Shown piece after piece: positions 15,236-20,397 of a stretch of 20,397 bases of DNA (position 1 is the first letter of the stretch; the number at the start of each line of letters is the position of its first letter). This DNA comes from Comamonadaceae bacterium. Lineage in GTDB: Bacteria > Pseudomonadota > Gammaproteobacteria > Burkholderiales > Burkholderiaceae_C. Location: positions 1 to 20,397 of the forward strand of contig CANCDA010000020.1 in the NCBI GenBank assembly GCA_947374705.1, read 5' to 3'. Below the pieces are notes generated by a model. That model was not told the origin of the DNA. It saw nothing but the letters and a program-made list of their open reading frames with translations, and ran no database searches. The position numbers and the translations under genes were made by a program.

Positions 15236-16018
15236 TCAGTTCAGTTCATTGTGGTAATGGTGAGTGTCCGTCAGGTACAGGCCGCGTCGCAATTCCATGG
15301 GCGCGTCGTTGTAGGTGTGGGCGATGCGTTCGACGCTGAGCAGCGGCGTGTTGGGTTGAATTTTGAGCAGCTGGCACTGCGAATCGTCGGGCATCACGGC
15401 GCGGATTTTTTCTTCGGCGCGCACCATGCGTACGCCAAACTCGGTCTCAAACAGGGCGTACATGGGGCCGTGGTATTGGCTGAGCCGCTCTGCCGTCAAG
15501 CCTTTGAAAGGGTTGGCGGGTAGCCACAGGTCTTCCAGAATGGTGGGCTTGTCGGCAAACGAGAGCACGCGCCGCACTTGCAGCACGCTGTCACCCGTGC
15601 GCAGCGCCAAGGCGCGGGCTATTTCAGCGCTGGCGCGGAGTTTTTTGCAGTCGATGATCTCGCGCTGCGCCGGGCCTTCGCTTTGGGTGTCGCCGTTGTC
15701 GGGCATCAGCTTGAGGAAGCGGTATTGCACGTGGTGCTCGGCGTGCGTGGCAACGAAAGTGCCTTTGCCTTGGCGGCGAATCAACAAGTTCTCGGCGGCC
15801 AACTCATCAATGGCTTTACGAACTGTGCCCTGACTAACGTGGTAGCGGGCGGCCAAATCCATTTCGCTGGGGATGGATTCACCGGGGCGCCAGTCGCCGG
15901 ACTGCAAACCCTGCATGATCAGGCCCTTGATTTGCCGATACAGGGGGCTAAAGGCGGGCGTGACGCTTTCTGCGCTTGAGACCTTGGGGTCAACAACAGA
16001 CGGGGGCGCTGAATTCAT
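15236..16018 (-). CDS. GntR-family (HutC/UTRA subfamily) transcriptional regulator
   Basis: This 260-residue protein is probably a ligand-responsive DNA-binding regulator of the surrounding TCA genes. The winged helix-turn-helix occupies about residues 25-92: LYRQIKGLIMQG, then PGESIPSEMDLAARYHVSQGTVRKAIDEL, then RRQGKGTFVA. The effector part (about 98-250) resembles the UTRA domain of HutC-type GntR proteins, with LQVRRVLSFADKPTILEDLWLP and LLSVERIAHTYNDAPMELRRGLY. The ligand cannot be read from the sequence, although small carboxylates would fit the location. No Shine-Dalgarno sequence precedes the ATG. The gene is divergent from mdh and is followed, 154 bases on, by sdhC in the same direction. 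A palindrome lies inside its own promoter, which suggests autoregulation. The link to the TCA genes is inferred from position. Confidence 0.92.
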   Translation of the reverse strand: MNSAPPSVVDPKVSSAESVTPAFSPLYRQIKGLIMQGLQSGDWRPGESIPSEMDLAARYHVSQGTVRKAIDELAAENLLIRRQGKGTFVATHAEHHVQYRFLKLMPDNGDTQSEGPAQREIIDCKKLRASAEIARALALRTGDSVLQVRRVLSFADKPTILEDLWLPANPFKGLTAERLSQYHGPMYALFETEFGVRMVRAEEKIRAVMPDDSQCQLLKIQPNTPLLSVERIAHTYNDAPMELRRGLYLTDTHHYHNELN

Positions 16019-16047
16019 GAGGGAGTAAAGGTGGGGAAGTGTTGAAC

Positions 16048-16075
16048 ATCATAACTTATATAAGACATAAGACAA
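16048..16075 (-). promoter_or_regulatory. gntR promoter candidate containing a palindromic operator-like site
   Basis: On the minus strand TTGTCT (16075-16070, 4 of 6) and TATGAT (16053-16048, 5 of 6) are 16 bases apart, giving a leader of about 23 bases. Between them lies a perfect 10-bp palindrome CTTATATAAG (16055-16064). A tandem 7-base direct repeat ATAAGAC (16060-16066 and 16067-16073) overlaps the -35 side. A dimeric regulator here would cover the gntR promoter and lie just upstream of the mdh -35 box. Confidence 0.45.
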
Positions 16076-16076
16076 A

Positions 16077-16106
16077 TTGACGTTTTCACTGATTCGCGGG
16101 TAAACT
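16077..16106 (+). promoter_or_regulatory. Candidate sigma70 promoter of mdh
   Basis: TTGACG (16077-16082, 5 of 6) and TAAACT (16101-16106, 4 of 6) are 18 bases apart, with a predicted start near 16113 and a leader of about 79 bases. The -35 box begins four bases after the ATAAGAC direct repeat. The leader also contains weak hairpin potential (CTGGC/GCCAG) and ends in the GGAG ribosome site of mdh. Confidence 0.5.
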
Positions 16107-16191
16107 CTGGCGCTGTTTTGTGGCGTCTGGCCTGAGCCATTCGCCAGCCGCTTTTCTGTCTATTCCTTATCAACTTTCTGGAGATTTCAAG

Positions 16192-17178
16192 ATGACTAAA
16201 AAACCCGTCCGCGTGGCAGTTACTGGTGCTGCTGGCCAAATTGGCTACGCTCTTTTGTTCCGTATTGCCTCGGGCGAAATGTTGGGCAAAGACCAACCCG
16301 TCATCTTGCAGTTGCTGGAAGTGCCGGTTGAAGGCCCGCAAAAGGCGCTCAAAGGCGTGATGATGGAACTCGAAGACTGCGCCTTCCCGCTGCTGGTGGG
16401 TATGGAAGCCCATGGCGACCCCATGACCGCTTTCAAAGACACCGACTACGCCTTGCTGGTGGGCTCTATGCCCCGCAAAGCCGGTATGGAGCGCGCTGAA
16501 CTGTTGGCCATTAACGGCCAAATTTTCACCGCCCAGGGCAAGGCCCTGAACGCCGTGGCCAGCCGCGATGTCAAAGTGCTGGTGGTGGGCAACCCCGCCA
16601 ACACCAACGCTTACATCGCCATGAAGAGCGCACCTGATCTCAAGCGTGGCAACTTCACCGCCATGCTGCGCCTGGACCATAACCGTGCTGCCAGCCAGAT
16701 CGCCGCCAAGACCGGCAAGGCTGTGGCCGACATTGAAAAACTGTGCGTCTGGGGCAACCACTCGCCCACCATGTATGCCGACTACCGCTTCGCCACCATT
16801 GGCGGTGCCAGCGTCAAGGACATGATCAATGACCAAGACTGGAACGCCAACACCTTCTTGCCCACAGTGGGCAAACGTGGCGCGGCGATCATCGAGGCAC
16901 GTGGTCTGTCATCTGCGGCTTCGGCTGCCAATGCAGCCATTGACCACATGCGCGATTGGGCCTTGGGCACCAACGGTAAATGGGTCACCATGGGTTTCGC
17001 GTCGGATGGTCAATACGGTATCCCCAAGGACACCATGTTTGGTTTCCCTGTCACCTGCGCCAACGGCGAGTACACGCTGGTCGAAGGTCTGCCGATAGAC
17101 GCGTTCAGCCAGGAATGCATCAACAAGACGCTCAAAGAGTTGCAAGACGAGCAAGCGGGTGTGGCGCACCTTTTGTAA
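16192..17178 (+). CDS. mdh: Malate dehydrogenase
   Basis: Mdh interconverts L-malate and oxaloacetate with NAD+, supplying the substrate of GltA. The 328-residue product is of the cytosolic-type bacterial MDH subgroup, usual in Burkholderiales. It has the NAD-binding TGAAGQIGYALL, the substrate loop MPRKAGMER (Arg95 and Arg101), VVGNPANTNA, LDHNRAASQIA (Asp162 and Arg165) and the catalytic His190 in VWGNHSPTMYADY. The ATG at 16192 is chosen because GGAG lies eight bases before it and the family N-terminus MTKKPVRVAVTGAAG begins there; the frame is open further upstream, but that part has no similarity. It begins a plus-strand run with the lyase gene nine bases after its stop. Confidence 0.97.
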   Translation: MTKKPVRVAVTGAAGQIGYALLFRIASGEMLGKDQPVILQLLEVPVEGPQKALKGVMMELEDCAFPLLVGMEAHGDPMTAFKDTDYALLVGSMPRKAGMERAELLAINGQIFTAQGKALNAVASRDVKVLVVGNPANTNAYIAMKSAPDLKRGNFTAMLRLDHNRAASQIAAKTGKAVADIEKLCVWGNHSPTMYADYRFATIGGASVKDMINDQDWNANTFLPTVGKRGAAIIEARGLSSAASAANAAIDHMRDWALGTNGKWVTMGFASDGQYGIPKDTMFGFPVTCANGEYTLVEGLPIDAFSQECINKTLKELQDEQAGVAHLL

Positions 17179-17187
17179 GCATTGGGA

Positions 17188-18219
17188 ATGTCGGTGAAAA
17201 CTCAGCATCCGCGCGAAGTTCTTCTGGGCGCTCAGGCCGCGGCGGAATTTTTGCCCGTCTGTGACCACTACAGCGGCGTCGAGGCGCGCATGCGAAAAAG
17301 CCTGCAATTGCAGGCTGAGATGACGGCTGAATTCGGCGCTTGCGTCTTCGATGTCACGCTGGACTGCGAAGACGGCGCAGCTGCCGGGGCAGAGGTCGAG
17401 CACGCGGCGTTGGTGACTGAGCTGGTGCTGGGTGCGGATGCGAGTGCCCGTGTGGCTGTGCGTGTGCACCCGGTTGATCACCCCTCGTTCGAGGCCGACA
17501 TCGCCCAGATTGCGGGTAAAGCAGGTCAGCGCTTGTCGCACATCATGATTCCCAAAGTGGAGTCGGTGGCCGATTTGATGCTGGCCGAGCGCGCGCTTGC
17601 GGCGGTGGGTGCATCGCACTTGCCTTTGCAGGTGCTGCTTGAATCGCCTGCTGCCGTACACCGAGCGTTTGACATTGCCGCGCATCCACGCGTGCAGTCC
17701 ATCAGTTTCGGCTTAATGGACTTTGTGTCTGCCCATGGCGGCGCCATTCCTGCTGCGGGCATGGGTGCTGCGGGCCAGTTCACCCACCCGCTGGTGGTGC
17801 GTGCCAAGTTGGAGATCGCCTCGGCCTGCCACGCGCACGGCAAAGTGCCTTCGCATTGCGTGGTCACCGAGTTCAGCGATACCGCAGCCATGCAAGCCGC
17901 AGCCCTGCGCGCGACGCGGGAATTTGGCTACACCCGCATGTGGAGCATTCACCCCAGCCAGATTCGCCCTATCTTGGCGGCATTTGCGCCGAGCGAGGCT
18001 GAACTCGAAATGGCTACACAAATCATCATTTCTGCCGAAATGGTGGATTGGGCCCCGATCAGTTTCAAGGGCCATTTGCATGACCGGGCGAGCTATCGGC
18101 TGTACTGGCAGCTGCTTGAGCGTGCGCATCAGACGGGACAGCATTTGCCCGTCGAAGTGAAGCACTGGTTTGCGCCCGTTTCTGCACCCGTTGCTGCACC
18201 TGTAGCAACGGCCGCTTGA
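17188..18219 (+). CDS. CitE-like (HpcH/HpaI superfamily) acyl-CoA lyase
   Basis: This 343-residue protein belongs to the CitE/malyl-CoA lyase branch of the HpcH/HpaI TIM-barrel superfamily, Mg2+-dependent enzymes that cleave or form C-C bonds on 3-hydroxy-acyl-CoA substrates. Visible active-site elements are VTLDCEDGA (Asp59-Glu61-Asp62), VRVHP (Arg92), IMIPKVES (Lys123 and Glu125), LLESPAAV (Glu152), SFGLMDFV (Asp178) and the C-terminal SIHPSQI. The usual N-terminal RSxLFVPG strand is not recognisable; REVLLGAQAAAEF stands in its place. No citD/citF genes are nearby, so it is unlikely to be the fermentative citrate lyase beta subunit. Malyl-CoA, citramalyl-CoA or citryl-CoA are possible substrates, and position between mdh and acnB favours a TCA-linked one. 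The ATG at 17188 is preferred to a TTG at 17182. The C-terminus ends in a repeated APV tail. Confidence 0.85.
   Translation: MSVKTQHPREVLLGAQAAAEFLPVCDHYSGVEARMRKSLQLQAEMTAEFGACVFDVTLDCEDGAAAGAEVEHAALVTELVLGADASARVAVRVHPVDHPSFEADIAQIAGKAGQRLSHIMIPKVESVADLMLAERALAAVGASHLPLQVLLESPAAVHRAFDIAAHPRVQSISFGLMDFVSAHGGAIPAAGMGAAGQFTHPLVVRAKLEIASACHAHGKVPSHCVVTEFSDTAAMQAAALRATREFGYTRMWSIHPSQIRPILAAFAPSEAELEMATQIIISAEMVDWAPISFKGHLHDRASYRLYWQLLERAHQTGQHLPVEVKHWFAPVSAPVAAPVATAA
18172..18207 (+). repeat. Three tandem imperfect 12-base repeats at the end of the lyase gene
   Basis: Units 18172-18183, 18184-18195 and 18196-18207 each read approximately GCxCCYGTxxCT and encode APVS, APVA and APVA. They make the C-terminal tail of the lyase. 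The repeat looks like a local duplication of a short coding unit, and the third unit has diverged in a way that creates the hairpin described separately. Confidence 0.6.
18188..18211 (+). terminator. Strong 10-bp hairpin over the lyase stop region (possible attenuator)
   Basis: CCGTTGCTGC (18188-18197) pairs with GTAGCAACGG (18202-18211) around a four-base loop, with one G-U pair. The hairpin ends six bases before the lyase stop codon. A run of five T follows only about 11 bases later, so it is not a textbook intrinsic terminator. It may instead be an mRNA-stabilising or processing structure between the lyase gene and acnB. Confidence 0.4.
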
Positions 18220-18271
18220 TGATTTTTCCTTAACCCTAAGACCTTTATTTTTGACTCACTGGAGAAACGAA

Positions 18272-20397
18272 ATGTTGAACACCTACCGTGACCATGTTGC
18301 CGAACGCGCCGCCCTGGGCATCCCCCCGCTGTCTTTGACGGCCAAGCAAACCGGCGAGTTGATTGAGCTGCTGAAAAACCCACCCCAAGGTGAAGAAGCC
18401 CTGTTGGTGGAGTTGATCACCTACCGCGTGCCCGCTGGCGTGGACGATGCCGCCAAGGTTAAAGCCAGCTATCTGGCCGCCGTGGCCCATGGCACGGAAA
18501 AATGTGCGCTGATCAGTCGCGAGAAAGCGACGGAACTGCTCGGCACCATGCTCGGCGGCTACAACCTCACGCCCTTGATCGACCTGCTCGACGACGCTGC
18601 TGTGGCGGCTGTCGCTGCACAAGCGCTGAAGAAAACCCTGCTCATGTTTGATCAGTTCCATGACGTGCAGGAAAAAGCCGACAAAGGCAATACCCACGCC
18701 AAAGCCGTGCTGCAAAGCTGGGCTGACGCGGAGTGGTTCACCAGCCGCCCCGAAGTGCCCCAAAGCATCACGCTGAGCATCTTCAAAGTGGCGGGCGAGA
18801 TCAATACCGATGACCTGAGCCCAGCCCCTGACGCCTGGAGCCGCCCCGATATTCCTCTGCACGCCTTGGCCATGCATAAAAATGCCCGCCCCGGCATCAC
18901 GCCCGAGGAAGATGGCAAGCGCGGCCCAGTCAAATTCATGGAAGACCTGCGCGCCAAGGGCCATTTGGTGGCTTATGTGGGCGATGTGGTGGGTACGGGC
19001 TCCAGCCGCAAATCGGCCACCAATTCGGTGCTGTGGTGGACGGGTGAAGACATTCCCTTTGTGCCCAACAAGCGCTTCGGCGGTGTGTGTTTGGGCAGCA
19101 AGATTGCCCCGATTTTTTACAACACCATGGAAGACTCCGGCGCGCTGCCGATTGAGCTGGACGTGAGCCAGATGGCCATGGGCGACGTGGTGGAGTTGCG
19201 CCCCTATGACGGCAAAGCACTCAAAGACGGCAAGGTGATTGCCGAGTTCGAGGTTCGCAACGAAGTGCTGTTTGACGAGGTACGTGCGGGTGGTCGCATT
19301 CCTCTCATCATCGGTCGTGGCTTGACCGCCAAGGCGCGTGAGGCGCTGGGTCTGCCTGCCAGCACGTTGTTCCGCCTGCCGCACAACCCGGCTGCTAGCA
19401 ACAAGGGCTACACCTTGGCGCAAAAAATGGTGGGCCGTTCTTGTGGTCTGCCCGAAGGCAAGGGCGTGCGTCCTGGTACCTACTGCGAGCCCAAGATGAC
19501 CAGCGTGGGCAGCCAAGACACCACCGGCACCATGACGCGCGACGAGTTGAAAGACTTGGCTTGCCTGGGCTTTAGCTCTGATCTGGTCATGCAATCCTTC
19601 TGCCACACCGCAGCCTACCCCAAGCCGGTGGACGTGAAGATGCACCACGAATTGCCTCAGTTCATGAGCAACCGTGGCGGCATCTCGCTCAAACCCGGCG
19701 ACGGCATCATCCACTCTTGGCTCAACCGCATGCTGCTGCCTGACACCGTGGGCACGGGCGGTGACAGCCACACGCGCTTCCCCATTGGCATCAGCTTCCC
19801 CGCAGGCTCTGGACTGGTGGCTTTTGCTGCCGCCACTGGCGTGATGCCACTGGATATGCCTGAGTCGGTGTTGGTGCGCTTCAAGGGCAAGATGCAGCCT
19901 GGCGTCACCCTGCGTGACCTGGTGCATGCAATTCCCCTGTACGCCATCAAGGCAGGCCATTTGACGGTGGAAAAAGCCGGCAAGATCAACATCTTCTCGG
20001 GCCGTATTCTGGAGATCGAAGGCTTGCCAGACATGAAGGTGGAGCAGGCGTTTGAGCTGTCAGATGCGTCCGCTGAGCGCTCGGCTGCGGGTTGCACCGT
20101 GCAGTTGAACAAAGAGCCGATCATCGAGTACATCAACTCCAACATCGTGCTGCTCAAGAACATGATCGCTCAGGGTTATGCCGACGCACGCACCATTGGT
20201 CGCCGCATCAAGGCGATGGAAGCTTGGTTGGCCAAGCCCGATCTGCTCAAAGCTGACGCCGATGCCGAGTACGCCGCCGTGATCGAGATTGACATGAGCG
20301 AGATCAATGAGCCCATCGTTTGCTGCCCGAACGACCCGGACGACGCCAAGACCCTGTCCGACGTAGCCGGTGCCAAGATCGACGAAGTGTTCATCGG
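18272..20397 (+). CDS. acnB: Aconitate hydratase B, N-terminal 708 codons (runs off the window)
   Basis: AcnB converts citrate to isocitrate through cis-aconitate with a [4Fe-4S] cluster. The product opens with MLNTYRDHVAERAALGIPPL and the AcnB-specific HEAT-like helical domain (~1-155). The swivel domain follows (SIFKVAGEINTDDLSPA, GDVVGTGSSRKSATNS), and then catalytic core blocks SQDTTGTMTRDEL, SFCHTAAYPKP and GGDSHTRFPIGISFPAGSG. This order, with the swivel domain before the core, identifies AcnB rather than AcnA. The window ends just after the codons for DEVFI, right before the expected GSC motif with the first cluster cysteine; about 150 residues are missing. A GGAG ribosome site lies about seven bases before the ATG. 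It follows the lyase gene by 52 bases with no clear promoter, so read-through from mdh is plausible. Confidence 0.97.
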   Translation, partial: MLNTYRDHVAERAALGIPPLSLTAKQTGELIELLKNPPQGEEALLVELITYRVPAGVDDAAKVKASYLAAVAHGTEKCALISREKATELLGTMLGGYNLTPLIDLLDDAAVAAVAAQALKKTLLMFDQFHDVQEKADKGNTHAKAVLQSWADAEWFTSRPEVPQSITLSIFKVAGEINTDDLSPAPDAWSRPDIPLHALAMHKNARPGITPEEDGKRGPVKFMEDLRAKGHLVAYVGDVVGTGSSRKSATNSVLWWTGEDIPFVPNKRFGGVCLGSKIAPIFYNTMEDSGALPIELDVSQMAMGDVVELRPYDGKALKDGKVIAEFEVRNEVLFDEVRAGGRIPLIIGRGLTAKAREALGLPASTLFRLPHNPAASNKGYTLAQKMVGRSCGLPEGKGVRPGTYCEPKMTSVGSQDTTGTMTRDELKDLACLGFSSDLVMQSFCHTAAYPKPVDVKMHHELPQFMSNRGGISLKPGDGIIHSWLNRMLLPDTVGTGGDSHTRFPIGISFPAGSGLVAFAAATGVMPLDMPESVLVRFKGKMQPGVTLRDLVHAIPLYAIKAGHLTVEKAGKINIFSGRILEIEGLPDMKVEQAFELSDASAERSAAGCTVQLNKEPIIEYINSNIVLLKNMIAQGYADARTIGRRIKAMEAWLAKPDLLKADADAEYAAVIEIDMSEINEPIVCCPNDPDDAKTLSDVAGAKIDEVFI

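Noticed and set aside
18250..18256. TTGACT as a -35 box for acnB
   Set aside because: A -10 at normal spacing would fall at or inside the acnB coding start, and the sequence lies directly at the ribosome site.
18245..19960. 571-codon open frame opposite acnB
   Set aside because: It mirrors the acnB reading frame and has no family resemblance; a codon-bias shadow.
1..20397. Mobile elements, CRISPR arrays, tRNA/rRNA genes, toxin-antitoxin or defence genes
   Set aside because: No transposase, integrase, terminal repeats, regularly spaced repeats, structural RNA sequence or defence-type protein was recognised; nearly all DNA is covered by housekeeping genes.

Overview
The window reads as a chromosomal core-metabolism region of a betaproteobacterium, most likely Burkholderiales/Comamonadaceae. 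The evidence is moderately high GC coding sequence, the gene order leuC-leuD-leuB-asd-fimV-truA-trpF-trpB, and an sdhCDAB-sdhE-gltA block next to a GntR regulator that is divergent from mdh, a CitE-like lyase gene and acnB. The genus cannot be fixed from the sequence alone. I see no phage, transposon, CRISPR, rRNA or tRNA signal, and no gene-free stretch longer than about 300 bases.

Layout. Genes from position 1 to 16018 are on the minus strand and genes from 16192 to the end are on the plus strand. Read from the divergence point leftwards, the order is a GntR/UTRA regulator (16018-15236), the succinate dehydrogenase operon sdhC-sdhD-sdhA-sdhB with assembly factor sdhE, and citrate synthase gltA. 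Next come a small cysteine-rich unknown gene, leuC and leuD, a secreted cupin gene, leuB, asd, the LysM/TPR polar protein gene fimV, truA, trpF and the 5' end of trpB. Read rightwards the order is mdh, a CitE/HpcH-type acyl-CoA lyase gene, and the first ~708 codons of acnB, which runs off the window.

How it works together. SdhABCD (succinate to fumarate, electrons to quinone), Mdh (malate to oxaloacetate), GltA (oxaloacetate plus acetyl-CoA to citrate) and AcnB (citrate to isocitrate) form a continuous arc of the TCA cycle except for fumarase. They lie on two divergent transcription units that share the 16019-16191 control region, beside a regulator gene whose own promoter contains a perfect 10-bp palindrome. 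The leftward arm continues into leucine biosynthesis (LeuCD, LeuB), the branch-point enzyme Asd for Lys/Thr/Met, and tryptophan biosynthesis (TrpF, TrpB). The pilus/polarity protein FimV and the tRNA pseudouridine synthase TruA lie between these, a linkage I recall as common in betaproteobacteria.

This is mostly ordinary housekeeping DNA and I see no clear new defence or mobile system. The points most worth a second look are the gntR/mdh control region, the lyase gene between mdh and acnB and the strong hairpin over its 3' end, the small Cys-rich protein between gltA and leuC, the AT-richer secreted-cupin gene set into the leucine operon, and palindromes ahead of fimV and sdhC.
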